NCBI RefSeq assembly: GCF_014844095.1
Contig: NZ_CP062163.1
Location: 558,001 to 622,000, forward strand
Direction: 5' to 3'
Length of the DNA: 64,000 nt
Source: Brevibacillus sp. JNUCC-41
Lineage (GTDB): Bacteria; Bacillota; Bacilli; Bacillales; DSM-1321
In this document: one piece after another, positions 8,420 to 16,429 of the stretch
Layout of the letters: each line of letters begins with the position of its first letter
Position numbering within the stretch: position 1 is the stretch's first letter
Notes under the pieces: generated by a model
Seen by the model: the letters and a program-made list of their open reading frames with translations, nothing else
The model's database searches: none
What the model was told of the DNA's origin: nothing
Position numbers and translations under genes: made by a program

Positions 8420-9043
8420 TTGGGAAGAGATAAAAGCATACTGATTCATTTATTATTTCTATTGCTAGTCACTGCCGTTTTTATTTGGTCAGTCATTAAG
8501 CCTGAAGGATACTTGATATGGACAATGGAAGTACTTCCTGCCGTTGTGTTTCTGATTTATTTACTTGCTACATATAATAAATTCCGCCTCACTACATTAT
8601 CCTATTTCGTTGTTGCCGTTCTTTCAATCACCATGTTCATCGGTGGCCATTATACGTACTCAAAAGTCCCTGCATTTAATTGGCTAAAAGATCATTACGA
8701 TCTAAACCGGAACCACTATGATCGGTTTGGGCATTTCCTGAAAGGTTTATTTGCGATTGTGATTAGAGAAATATTAATACGTAAAACCCCTCTAACAAAA
8801 GGACCGTGGTTATTTGCTGTTACATTAAGTTTTGCGCTTGCCATTGGAGCCTTATATGAAATCATCGAATGGATAACTGCCATTGTTTCAAAAGGTGGAA
8901 AAGCTTCAAAAGAATTTTTAGGAACACAAGGTGATATTTGGGACGCACAATGGGATATGTCGTTAACATTAATAGGCTCTATCCTTGTATTGTTCACCTT
9001 GTCCAAACTTCATGACAAACTGTTACGAAAAGTGAAAAATTGA
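8420..9043 (+). CDS. DUF2238 (YjdF-type) integral membrane protein
   Basis: 207 residues with about six membrane segments and the family's conserved polar blocks: YDLNRNHYDRFGHFLKG near 95-111, ALYEIIEWI near 145-153 and FLGTQGDIWDAQWDM near 170-184. This domain is common in bacteria and its biochemical role is unknown. Translation starts at TTG behind TGGAGTGA; no better start is seen. It is monocistronic and follows the hydrolase pseudogene. Confidence 0.85.
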   Translation: MGRDKSILIHLLFLLLVTAVFIWSVIKPEGYLIWTMEVLPAVVFLIYLLATYNKFRLTTLSYFVVAVLSITMFIGGHYTYSKVPAFNWLKDHYDLNRNHYDRFGHFLKGLFAIVIREILIRKTPLTKGPWLFAVTLSFALAIGALYEIIEWITAIVSKGGKASKEFLGTQGDIWDAQWDMSLTLIGSILVLFTLSKLHDKLLRKVKN

Positions 9044-9206
9044 GAAGAAATATTGGGTCCGACCTACAAACAAAAACTGTAAAGGCTTAAATGAATTACA
9101 ATCAGGATGCTTCACGAAGCCCTTTAATATCAAATTAGAATTTGATCGTTAATATGATGCTCCATATGTTCTATGAAAATCAACAGCATTCAATATCAGG
9201 TCCAAA

Positions 9207-9238
9207 AGAAAAAACCGAAATCAACAAAAGATTTCGGT
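9207..9238 (-). terminator. isolated minus-strand terminator
   Basis: On the minus strand ACCGAAATC pairs with GATTTCGGT around a 7-nt loop and is followed by TTTTTTC. The nearest minus-strand gene upstream is fbpB, about 630 bp away beyond the repeat cluster. Confidence 0.65.
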
Positions 9239-9299
9239 CCCACTATAGACAAACTCGAAGGAAAGTCAGTTTGCCTGCAGTTTTTTATTTAAAAGCGTT

Positions 9300-9395
9300 T
9301 CAGTTGATTTCAGAAATCCGCTCCCTTTCCGCCGGCTGTCTGCCAAGCCAGTTATTCGGCAGGAGTGTCGCATATTTCTTCAATCCAATAAGGTT
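9300..9395. repeat. degenerate copy of the GC-rich core repeat
   Basis: The block carries GTTGATTTC, CGCTCCCTTTCCGCCGG, GGCAGGAGTGTCGCA and CAATCCAAT in the order and spacing of the core repeat at 9684-9810, read on the other strand, but with many changes. It seems to be an old copy. Confidence 0.55.
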
Positions 9396-9449
9396 TCATT
9401 AAACTATGAAAAACCGTATAAATCGTGTTTGCTTACAGTTTTTCATTTA

Positions 9450-9664
9450 GGCTCTTTTCGTAAAGATTGTTGTTTTTAAAAACTAAACGATTTAAGGTGA
9501 TTGGAGCGCAAGTGCGAGACTCCTGCGGGAGCAGCGGGACAGGTGAGACCCCACAGGCGTTTACGCCGAGGAGGCTCACCGCCCGCCCCGCGGAAAGCGA
9601 GCATCTGGAGGGGAAATCAACCACACAGCTTTACTTGGTAAATAGCAACAAAGTATGCGAAGCC
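9450..9664. mobile_element. MITE copy B
   Basis: 215 bp, inverted relative to copy A: it begins GGCTCTTTTCGTAAAG and ends GCATACTTTGTTG-type sequence on the complement. The second terminus has lost about 4 nt (CGAAGCC instead of CGAAAACAGCC). The flanks TTCATTTA and TTTATTTA match at 7 of 8 positions. ORFs across it are chance readings of the repeat. Confidence 0.82.
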
Positions 9665-9683
9665 TTTATTTAAAAACAGACCA

Positions 9684-9810
9684 GTTGATTGGAACGGAGG
9701 GTACGAGACTCCTGCGGGAAAAACCTGTCCAAGGGAGACCCCGCAGGCGCAAAGGCGCCGAGGATGCTCCCGGACCGCCCGCGGAAAGTGAGTGCCTGTA
9801 GCGGAAATCA
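9684..9810. repeat. solo GC-rich core repeat
   Basis: Starts GTTGATTGGAACGG and ends GCGGAAATCA, with CGAGACTCCTGCGGGA, GGGAGACCCCGCAGGCGC and GGACCGCCCGCGGAAAG between. It matches the repeat at 15904-16031 and the interior of the MITEs, but lacks the GGCTSTTTTCG ends. It sits 19 bp from MITE copy B. Confidence 0.75.
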
Positions 9811-9873
9811 TTTTACAAACCCTAAAAAAGCATCCAAACCTTATTTTGTTGACTGAACCAAATTTCTAACCAG

Positions 9874-10023
9874 TCATGATTGTACTTGCTTACTTCCCTT
9901 TTTTTCATTGATGGCTTTTTGATCGATTTTTATATAGATGCGTTCCACTTCCATTTTGTCATGCAATAGAAGTTCGCGGTTTTCCTTTAGCAGTTCAGTA
10001 TAAAATTTCCTTCTCCTAGACAT
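9874..10023 (-). CDS. fbpB: Fur-regulated basic protein B-like
   Basis: A 49-residue, very basic protein (MSRRRKFYTELLKENRELLL, then KMEVERIYIKIDQKAINEKK). It matches the FbpB pattern: an Arg-rich start, an xELxKENxxxLL helix and an E-R-I helix. In B. subtilis FbpB helps the small RNA FsrA repress iron-rich proteins during iron starvation. The ATG overlaps the fbpA stop by 8 nt behind GAGAGGTGA, so translation is probably coupled. A Fur box precedes the operon. It was missed by longer-ORF thresholds. Confidence 0.75.
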   Translation of the reverse strand: MSRRRKFYTELLKENRELLLHDKMEVERIYIKIDQKAINEKKGSKQVQS

Positions 10024-10183
10024 TTTTTAATTCACCTCTCAAGTGATTGAATTCCTTTTGTAAAACAACGATCGGAAGCTCATATAGTTGTTTATTATAT
10101 TTTTTAAAAATCCCTAATTTCAGAAGCTCTTGTATAAGTTCCTCTTTTTTTACTTCTCTCTTTGAACTTAATTGGGTAATCAT
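10016..10183 (-). CDS. fbpA: Fur-regulated basic protein A-like
   Basis: 55 residues with the FbpA core: KKEELIQELLKLGIFKKYN, then KQLYELPIVVLQKEF. The family is short, helical and basic, and acts with the iron-sparing response in Bacillus. The start is well defined: an AAGGAGGG ribosome binding site lies 6 nt before the ATG. Its first 80 nt overlap the 3' end of the flavodoxin gene in another frame, and its last 8 nt overlap fbpB. The three genes therefore share one transcript under the Fur box at 10768-10788. Confidence 0.8.
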   Translation of the reverse strand: MITQLSSKREVKKEELIQELLKLGIFKKYNKQLYELPIVVLQKEFNHLRGELKNV

Positions 10184-10715
10184 CAAGGACCCTCCTTAAC
10201 AAAAATGCTGACTTTCGGTATTTCGGACTGCCTAGCATCCGATCCCACATGCAGATTCTCCATTTCTTCCTATTGCTTCCCCATATAAGGGCATGCTCTG
10301 CAAAGTCTTCACTTTTCCTAAATTGTTCGTATGTATTGCTTTCATGGTGTATTTTCAATACTCGATCATATACATCAAATCCAAATTGCTTCATTTTATC
10401 GGAAAGGATATCTATCGCGGCGCACGGTTTCGAATGGGTCAAGTCGCCGGCACCAAAGAATGCGACCTTCCCTCCAGCAAAGTCCACCTGGTCAATTTCT
10501 TCATAAAACTCGTGTGCTTCATACGGTAAATCTTCAAGATTCCATGTATATAAACCAATAAAGGCCAAATCAAAATCCTTTAAAGCATCAACTTCAACAG
10601 TATCCAATCTTTCCATATATACTTCACAGCCGACAGCCTTCATTCTATTCTTTATGTTTATAGCCATCTTCTCGGTATTACCGGATAAACTGACATAACC
10701 AATGAATACCTTCAT
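10104..10715 (-). CDS. flavodoxin-like protein, probably iron-starvation induced
   Basis: FMN-binding electron carrier. The phosphate loop SLSGNTEKMA (residues 9-18) and the later GLYTWNLEDLP and FFGAGDL segments are typical. The flavodoxin fold accounts for about 150 residues, yet the frame runs to 203 because the stop lies inside fbpA. The last 27 or so residues are a second reading of fbpA and may not be functional. Flavodoxins such as B. subtilis YkuN and YkuP replace ferredoxin when iron is short. The Fur box upstream and fbpA-fbpB downstream fit that role. Confidence 0.85.
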   Translation of the reverse strand: MKVFIGYVSLSGNTEKMAINIKNRMKAVGCEVYMERLDTVEVDALKDFDLAFIGLYTWNLEDLPYEAHEFYEEIDQVDFAGGKVAFFGAGDLTHSKPCAAIDILSDKMKQFGFDVYDRVLKIHHESNTYEQFRKSEDFAEHALIWGSNRKKWRICMWDRMLGSPKYRKSAFLLRRVLDDYPIKFKERSKKRGTYTRASEIRDF

Positions 10716-10767
10716 CTATATCACCTTCCTAATTGAGAATTAATTTCATTACACAGTTTACTATAAA

Positions 10768-10788
10768 TGAAAATGATTCTCATTGTCA
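10768..10788. promoter_or_regulatory. Fur box upstream of the flavodoxin-fbpA-fbpB operon
   Basis: A near-perfect palindrome containing GAAAATGATTCTCATT, close to the Bacillus Fur consensus built from TGATAAT-N-ATTATCA. It sits 53 nt upstream of the flavodoxin start, so iron-loaded Fur would shut off the operon. Confidence 0.85.
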
Positions 10789-10832
10789 ATTATTTGTTCC
10801 CTATATATATAATGCCGCTGGAACGTTTCTTC

Positions 10833-10875
10833 AAAAAAAGAGCACGTTTTACTCTTTAAGAGTAAACGCGCTCTT
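10833..10875 (-). terminator. terminator of the nitroreductase gene
   Basis: On the minus strand AAGAGCGCGTTTACTC pairs with GAGTAAAACGTGCTCTT and is followed by TTTTT. Confidence 0.85.
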
Positions 10876-10907
10876 GGTTAATCCAGTATCCACCCTAAAT
10901 CTTTGAA

Positions 10908-11510
10908 TTAATAAAATTTCACAATATCTTCGAAAGGCAGTAACGTTTTTTCTCCTGGTTGTTCATTCGGCTCACCAAATGGCATTTGAGCTATCAATGA
11001 CCATTTCCCTGGAAGATCCCAAGCCTTCATCACTTCTTCATCAATGATTGGATTATAATGTTGTAAAGATGCCCCTATACCTTCCGCTGATAAAGTCATC
11101 CATATTGCATACTGAAGCATAGCATTTCCTTGATGGGACCAATATGGAAACTGTTCTTTATAGGAGGGTGCTTTTTCTTGCATTTGTTCTATTGTTTCTT
11201 GATTTTCAAAGAATAGAATAGTACCCACTCCATCACGAAATCCTTGTAATCGTTCTGCTGTTGCCGCAAAGCTCTCTTCTGGAACACGGGAACGAAGTGT
11301 TTCTTTTACAATATCCCAGAACTTTTCATGCTCGTCATCCATCACTACCACCACTCGTCCACTTTGCATATTAAATGAAGTTGGTGCATGTAAAGCCGTT
11401 TTTAATACTTCATTCATTTTTTCTTTCGTAATATTTTCGTTCTTTTTCACCTTACGGATGGAACGGCGATTGATAATGGCTTCTTTTAAATTTGTTGTAG
11501 TTGCTGACAT
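10908..11510 (-). CDS. nitroreductase family NAD(P)H oxidoreductase
   Basis: 200 residues. The FMN-binding start INRRSIRKVKKNENI (about 13-27), the ALHAPTSFNMQSGRVVVV segment and the late EGIGASLQHYNP block are diagnostic of small nitroreductases. These flavoenzymes reduce quinones and nitroaromatics, often in the thiol or electrophile response. A DsbA-like gene lies upstream on the same strand behind a palindromic operator, but MITE copy C now separates them. An ATG is preceded by a GGAGGAATC ribosome binding site. Confidence 0.88.
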   Translation of the reverse strand: MSATTTNLKEAIINRRSIRKVKKNENITKEKMNEVLKTALHAPTSFNMQSGRVVVVMDDEHEKFWDIVKETLRSRVPEESFAATAERLQGFRDGVGTILFFENQETIEQMQEKAPSYKEQFPYWSHQGNAMLQYAIWMTLSAEGIGASLQHYNPIIDEEVMKAWDLPGKWSLIAQMPFGEPNEQPGEKTLLPFEDIVKFY

Positions 11511-11545
11511 TTTGATTCCTCCAAATTATGATGTTTTTAATTTTT

Positions 11546-11764
11546 GGCTGTTTTCGCTTACTTTGTTGCTATTTTCCAAGTAAAGCGGTGTGGTTGATTT
11601 CCTCTCCAGATGCTCGCTTTCCGCGGGGCGGGCGGTGAGCCTCCTCGGCGTAAACGCCTGTGGGGTCTCACCTGTCCCGCTGCTCCCGCAGGAGTCTCGC
11701 ACTTGCGCTCCAATCAACCTTAAATCGTTTCGTTTTAAAAACAACAATCTTTACGAAAAGAGCC
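11546..11764. mobile_element. MITE copy C
   Basis: 219 bp with GGCTGTTTTCG and CGAAAAGAGCC ends, flanked by perfect TAATTTTT direct repeats (11538-11545 and 11765-11772). It lies between the DsbA-like and nitroreductase genes. Confidence 0.88.
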
Positions 11765-11789
11765 TAATTTTTTTAATCCTCAAAAGGCT

Positions 11790-12440
11790 TTAGCAATTCC
11801 CCTTACCTTCACATTGCAAGCCCTCAAGTTCATTCCGTTCATTTTTTGCTTCTTCCTTCTCAATGACTTGCGCTAACCTTTCTTTACTGGCTAGTCCTTG
11901 AATCACTTCATCACCAATAATAAACGTTGGGACAGCCCTTATATCTGCTTCTTCATAAGCATGTTTCAGTGCTTCTTGGTGCACTTCCCGATACTTTCGT
12001 GACACTAATGCTTCTCTAAAAGCATCTACAGGAAGTTCAACTTCACCCGCTAATTTTGTCAATACTTCAATATCTTCAATATTTTGTTCCTCTTGAAAAA
12101 ACGCTGTAAATACTCTGTTGTGGAACTCGTTCCCTTTTCCGTGCTCCTTTGCAAAATGGCACCCTTCGAACGCCAAATGTGTATATGGATGCGGGGAGAC
12201 ACGGGGTAAACGCATATCCACTCCAAGTTTTTTCGCAACAGGGAGAATGTAAGAATCCCATGAATTCAACTTATCGGGTTCATTCCATGGATCTATTTTG
12301 GAATGTGGACTCGGTCGCAATTCAAATGGCATCCATTCCACTTCTACATCCTTTTCCTCCATGATTTCATCCAAAGGACCTTTACCTAAAAAACAAAATG
12401 GACATATAAAATCAGAATACGCTTTAATTTTCACTGTCAT
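11790..12440 (-). CDS. DsbA/FrnE-family thiol oxidoreductase
   Basis: 216 residues with the thioredoxin-fold active site DFICPFC (Cys13 and Cys16), the long helical insertion and the late cis-proline strand AVPTFIIGD. There is no signal peptide, so it is cytosolic, like FrnE and the 2-hydroxychromene-2-carboxylate isomerase group. I chose the ATG at 12440; an in-frame GTG at 12455 contains the GAGGGA ribosome binding site. The C-terminus ends in CEGKGNC. Two inverted-repeat operators lie just upstream. Confidence 0.86.
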   Translation of the reverse strand: MTVKIKAYSDFICPFCFLGKGPLDEIMEEKDVEVEWMPFELRPSPHSKIDPWNEPDKLNSWDSYILPVAKKLGVDMRLPRVSPHPYTHLAFEGCHFAKEHGKGNEFHNRVFTAFFQEEQNIEDIEVLTKLAGEVELPVDAFREALVSRKYREVHQEALKHAYEEADIRAVPTFIIGDEVIQGLASKERLAQVIEKEEAKNERNELEGLQCEGKGNC

Positions 12441-12474
12441 TATATATTCCCTCACTTTTCATCATTGGCTAAAC

Positions 12475-12495
12475 TTGTAACCGAATCAGTTACAA
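12475..12495. promoter_or_regulatory. palindromic operator upstream of the DsbA-like gene
   Basis: TTGTAAC, seven bases, then GTTACAA: a perfect 7-bp inverted repeat between the promoter region and the start. HxlR- and MarR-type redox sensors often use such sites, but no regulator gene is adjacent. Confidence 0.6.
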
Positions 12496-12528
12496 TACAA
12501 ACCAAAAAAAATATAACATTTTCACTAG

Positions 12529-12549
12529 CTGTAATCATTTTAGTTACAG
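12529..12549. promoter_or_regulatory. second operator-like palindrome
   Basis: CTGTAAT and AGTTACAG repeat the half-sites of the palindrome at 12475-12495, with centres about 54 bp apart, roughly five helical turns. This spacing suits cooperative binding of one repressor. Confidence 0.5.
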
Positions 12550-12606
12550 GAGGAAAGAAAGTCAACCATTATTTTTAAAAAACTAAGAGCATGCACTATT
12601 TTACAG

Positions 12607-12650
12607 AAAAAAAAGTTTGTAAAGAAAGCGTTGCTTCTCTACAAACTTTT
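12607..12650 (-). terminator. terminator of the RND pump gene
   Basis: On the minus strand AAAGTTTGTAGAGAAGC pairs imperfectly with GCTTTCTTTACAAACTTT and runs into T residues. Confidence 0.8.
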
Positions 12651-12655
12651 TATTA

Positions 12656-15600
12656 TTACATTTCGATTTGTTCGTTAACGGGTTCTCTCTTTTTCTTTCT
12701 CTGTTTTTTCGATTTTTTATAGTGCAGCAATTCGTATATACATGGAATGACGATAAGTGTGAGCAGTGTAGACACAGCTAGCCCGCCAATGACAACGATC
12801 GCTAAACTTTGTGAAACCAAGCTTCCTGTTTCGGCTTTTTTATACAATAGGGGCAGCATGGCACAAATCGTTGCTACAGCCGTCATTATGATCGGACGGA
12901 ATCTTGTAGCTGTCGCTTCGACGATCGCATCACGGATAATCATTTTTTCTTCGTTTTGTTTGACTCGATCCAGAAGCACAATCGCGTTTGTCACAACAAC
13001 TCCAATTAACATGAGAGCACCCAGCAGTGCTGTAATATCGACTGGAATTCGGCTGATAACCAATCCTAATACCGCTCCAATGGCAGCGAATGGCAAGGAA
13101 AATAAAATGGCGATCGGTGCTTTGATCGATTTAAATGTTATAACCATGATTAAAAAGACAATGCCGATCGATATTAACATCGTAAGGAACAGATCGGAAA
13201 AATCATCTGTTTGCTGAGCACTGGCTCCCCCGACTAGAATATCTACATCATTCGGAATATCAAGTCCTTTGTTCTTCTCTTTATCTCCAAATATCTCAAG
13301 ATTTATTTTACTTGCAATATCGGAAAGCTTAGCCGGATCGACCGTTGCGTTCAATTGAAGATACGTTTCCCCATCTTTATGGAACTGCGTTGTTGCACTC
13401 TCCTCGCTCTTTAAAGAAGCGACCTTTGACACTGGGGCTAAACCGCCATCTGTCATGATCGGAATGTTTTTTAAATCCTCTGGTTTTTTAGGATCTAAGA
13501 TCGGTTCAAGGACGACAGGGGTCTGCTTATCCTGTAAAGTTATATTTCCGATAGGCGTTTTATTAAGCATGATACCTAATTGTTGACCGATTTGTTCTGT
13601 ATTGCCTTTAGCCGGATCTACCTTGAATGAATAAATGGTTTTCTTTTCGTCTTGGTTCGTTGTTACTTCTTCAATTCCTTTAATATCCTGTATACTTTCT
13701 TTTACCTTATTGGCTGTCAGTTCCAAATCTTCAACATTACTGCCAACCACATCTATCGTAATGTTCGTCTTTGATGCCCCCATCATAAAGGAAGAGGCTT
13801 GTGCCGTAAGTTTCGCATCAGGATAGTTTTCTTGTTCCTTTTCCATTTTTTTCAGGATCGAATCTACATTTGCTTTATCCTTTACCAGGATGCCGAAAAT
13901 CGCTTCCGTCGGTGATGTGACTTCCCCATATTGTGCTGATTCTGCAGAGTTTCCTAATTGCATGAAAATATTATCTACTTCACCCATATCCTGCATCGTT
14001 TCTTCGAGTTCAATCGCTTTTTCCTTCACTTTTTCATAGGGCTGATCATTTGGATAAGTTAATGTCACGGAGACATAGTCTGCTGAAGAATTATCAATCG
14101 CCCCTTTTGGCATGGCAAAATATGTACCAATGGAACCGACAAACAACAGCATAGCAATAATCAAGACAACCCATTTATGGTTTAGTGACCAAGTAACGAG
14201 CTTGGTAAAACGCTTGGCCGGGCGATGTTTTGGCAGCTTCGTCCTTTTCAGCAATCCTGCACTCATTAACGGGACAACCGTTAATGCCACGATTAAGGAA
14301 GCCAGTAAAGAATAAGTGACAGTCAAAGCGAAAGGAAGAAGAAACTCTTGAAGCCCTCCATTCAATAAGGCAACCGGAAGGAAAACGGCTACAGTCGTAA
14401 GGGTTGAAGCTGTTATCGCCACTCCCACTTCTTTCGTTGCATCCATCACCAATTCAATTGAAATCTTCTCCTGCTGCATTTTCCGGAAAATATTTTCAAT
14501 AACAACAATACTATCGTCCACCAAGCGCCCGATCGCTACAGCTACACCGCCCAGCGTCAAAATGTTCAGCGTCACTCCCGACAATGACAGCAAAAATAAC
14601 GTAAAGCCAAGAGATAGCGGTATGGATACGATTGTAATGAATGTAGATCGTACATTCCGTAAAAAGACCATGATTACAATCGTGGCGAATAGCGCTCCCA
14701 GCAGAACTTCTTTTACCATCGTCTGAACGGAAGTCTCCACCATATCAGCTGTAGATAAATAAATGATCGATTTCTGGTCGCTATACTTTTCATTAATTTT
14801 TTTCGCTACTTTTTCAACCTCTTTACTGATTGTGACAGCATTTGATTGACTGTCCTTGATAATGCTTAAATCAATGCTTTCCTTTCCATTAAAACGACTG
14901 ATGAGGTTGCCATCCTTCGCTTCTTCAACTTTTGCTATCTCTGCAAGTTTGACGTTCGGGGTGACCTTTAACGCTTTTAATTTTTCAATACTTGTTAAAT
15001 CCCCGATAACCTTGATGTTACTTGCCTTCCCATCAATCACTTTTTCACCTACGGCCAAAGCTGCATTCTGACCGTTAAGTACGTTCATGACATCTTGAAT
15101 GGAGACTTTCTTTTTAGCCAATTCTTCATTATCCACCTTGACCGAAAGAACGGATTGGGAAACTCCAAATGTCTGTACATCGGAAACCCCTTTAATATCT
15201 TTATACAGAGGCTCTAATTCTTTCTTGGTAAAGTCTATATTTTCAGCTGTTAATCCATCCTTAAAAGTAACGGAAACAAATGAAATGGGAATCATAGATG
15301 TATTTAACTGTGTAACAGTAGGCTTTGCCATGCTTTGTGGCAAAGCTACACTGCCTAAAGCCTCTTGAACATCAAGTTTTGCTTGCTTCATATCCGATCC
15401 GGCTTCAAAGAATAGATCTACTTTTGAAAACCCGTCTCCCGTTGTGGAGTATATGGAACTCTTTCCCTTAACTCCAGTGACCGCTCTTTCAATAGGTTCT
15501 GTAACTTGTGCTTCCATCGTTTTCGAATCGGTGCCCTGCCCCATTGTGATAATCGTAACTTGTGGATTATCAGCAGATGGTAAAAATTCCATCGGCAGCT

Positions 15601-15694
15601 TAAAATAACTGACAACTCCTATCAACAAAATAAATATGGTTACCAATGAAACGGCAGCCTTGTTCTTAAACGACCACTTAGTAAAAAACTCCAC
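12656..15694 (-). CDS. RND-family efflux permease (SwrC/AcrB-like)
   Basis: A 1012-residue inner-membrane proton-driven pump. It has the RND plan: one membrane helix at the N-terminus, a large extracytoplasmic domain (about 35-330), helices 2-6 with the GGVAVAIGRLVDDSIVVIENI block near 390-410, a second large domain, then helices 8-12 with a matching GALMLIGVVVTNAIVLLDRV block. It is closest in plan to B. subtilis SwrC (YerP), which exports surfactin and other amphiphiles. No membrane fusion protein is nearby, as usual for this Gram-positive type. Translation starts at GTG behind AGGGGTGAT, and the C-terminus is Lys/Arg-rich. Confidence 0.92.
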   Translation of the reverse strand: MEFFTKWSFKNKAAVSLVTIFILLIGVVSYFKLPMEFLPSADNPQVTIITMGQGTDSKTMEAQVTEPIERAVTGVKGKSSIYSTTGDGFSKVDLFFEAGSDMKQAKLDVQEALGSVALPQSMAKPTVTQLNTSMIPISFVSVTFKDGLTAENIDFTKKELEPLYKDIKGVSDVQTFGVSQSVLSVKVDNEELAKKKVSIQDVMNVLNGQNAALAVGEKVIDGKASNIKVIGDLTSIEKLKALKVTPNVKLAEIAKVEEAKDGNLISRFNGKESIDLSIIKDSQSNAVTISKEVEKVAKKINEKYSDQKSIIYLSTADMVETSVQTMVKEVLLGALFATIVIMVFLRNVRSTFITIVSIPLSLGFTLFLLSLSGVTLNILTLGGVAVAIGRLVDDSIVVIENIFRKMQQEKISIELVMDATKEVGVAITASTLTTVAVFLPVALLNGGLQEFLLPFALTVTYSLLASLIVALTVVPLMSAGLLKRTKLPKHRPAKRFTKLVTWSLNHKWVVLIIAMLLFVGSIGTYFAMPKGAIDNSSADYVSVTLTYPNDQPYEKVKEKAIELEETMQDMGEVDNIFMQLGNSAESAQYGEVTSPTEAIFGILVKDKANVDSILKKMEKEQENYPDAKLTAQASSFMMGASKTNITIDVVGSNVEDLELTANKVKESIQDIKGIEEVTTNQDEKKTIYSFKVDPAKGNTEQIGQQLGIMLNKTPIGNITLQDKQTPVVLEPILDPKKPEDLKNIPIMTDGGLAPVSKVASLKSEESATTQFHKDGETYLQLNATVDPAKLSDIASKINLEIFGDKEKNKGLDIPNDVDILVGGASAQQTDDFSDLFLTMLISIGIVFLIMVITFKSIKAPIAILFSLPFAAIGAVLGLVISRIPVDITALLGALMLIGVVVTNAIVLLDRVKQNEEKMIIRDAIVEATATRFRPIIMTAVATICAMLPLLYKKAETGSLVSQSLAIVVIGGLAVSTLLTLIVIPCIYELLHYKKSKKQRKKKREPVNEQIEM

Positions 15695-15836
15695 GTACTA
15701 ATCACCCCTGAATAAAATTTAAAAGAAAATAATTCCATTTAAAATCTTACCATATATTACTAGTATTTAAACGTTAATTTTTTATTGATTTTTATATTTT
15801 TTTATGTCTCTCTATGTGAAGAGCTGTTTTCCACAT

Positions 15837-15860
15837 AAAAAAGGCTGCCGCAGCAGCCTC
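15837..15860 (-). terminator. terminator-like hairpin
   Basis: On the minus strand AGGCTGC-TGCG-GCAGCCT is followed by TTTTT. It lies downstream of the small gene at 16072-16257, with a core repeat between them. Confidence 0.7.
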
Positions 15861-15903
15861 CAGTTTTTAGACAAAAGGAGTTCAATCTAAATGTTAAAAC
15901 AAA

Positions 15904-16031
15904 GTTGATTGGAACGTAAGGTACGAGACTCCTGCGGGAAAAGCGTGGCCAGGGGAGACCCCGCTGGCGCGAAGCGTCGAGGAGGCTCCCGGACCGCCCG
16001 CGGAAAGCGAGTGCCTGGAGTGGAAATCAAC
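15904..16031. repeat. solo GC-rich core repeat
   Basis: 128 bp bounded by GTTGATT and AAATCAAC, a short inverted repeat, with CGAGACTCCTGCGGGA and CCGGACCGCCCGCGG inside. It is the same repeat as 9684-9810 and has no MITE ends and no clear target duplication. Confidence 0.78.
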
Positions 16032-16071
16032 GTTCAAATAGCACAACCTAAAAAAATGCAAACAAACTCGA

Positions 16072-16257
16072 TTATTTATATCCTTTGAAAAAAAGCATAA
16101 CGATAGCCAAAACCATTACCCCGATAAACAATAACGGGCCGATGCCCGAGCTATACACGAAGTATACTTTGATGTGGCGAAAAAGGAGCACGACAAGAAA
16201 TAGGAATAACAGGAAACACAAAATGATGATCAGAGCGGTATTTTTATTCCGATACAA
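16072..16257 (-). CDS. small two-helix membrane protein
   Basis: 61 residues, almost all hydrophobic, with helices at about 8-27 and 38-57 joined by a short basic loop (RHIKVYFVYSSG) and a Lys-rich C-terminus. It would start at TTG behind a modest GGGGCTGG, which makes the start and even the gene uncertain. No family is recognised. Confidence 0.4.
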   Translation of the reverse strand: MYRNKNTALIIILCFLLFLFLVVLLFRHIKVYFVYSSGIGPLLFIGVMVLAIVMLFFKGYK

Positions 16258-16370
16258 GTAACCAGCCCCATTTTAAAATAGCTTTTTCATGCGATTGCAT
16301 GCCATCAACGAATTCCGTTAAGAAACAATATGCAGACCACGTTTTGTACTATTCTGTAATATATCAAATA

Positions 16371-16398
16371 AAAAAGGGCTGCCGCAGCAACCCTTTTC
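16371..16398 (-). terminator. terminator of the polysaccharide deacetylase gene
   Basis: On the minus strand AAAAGGGTTGC and GCAGCCCTTTT form a stem with a 4-nt loop, followed by more T residues. Confidence 0.85.
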
Positions 16399-16429
16399 TT
16401 CGAAAACCGTACATACGGTATAAATGAGA

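Noticed and set aside
12747-13217. Long ORF antisense to the RND pump gene
   Set aside because: It lies wholly within the pump gene on the opposite strand, lacks a ribosome binding site, and its residue pattern mirrors the sense codons.
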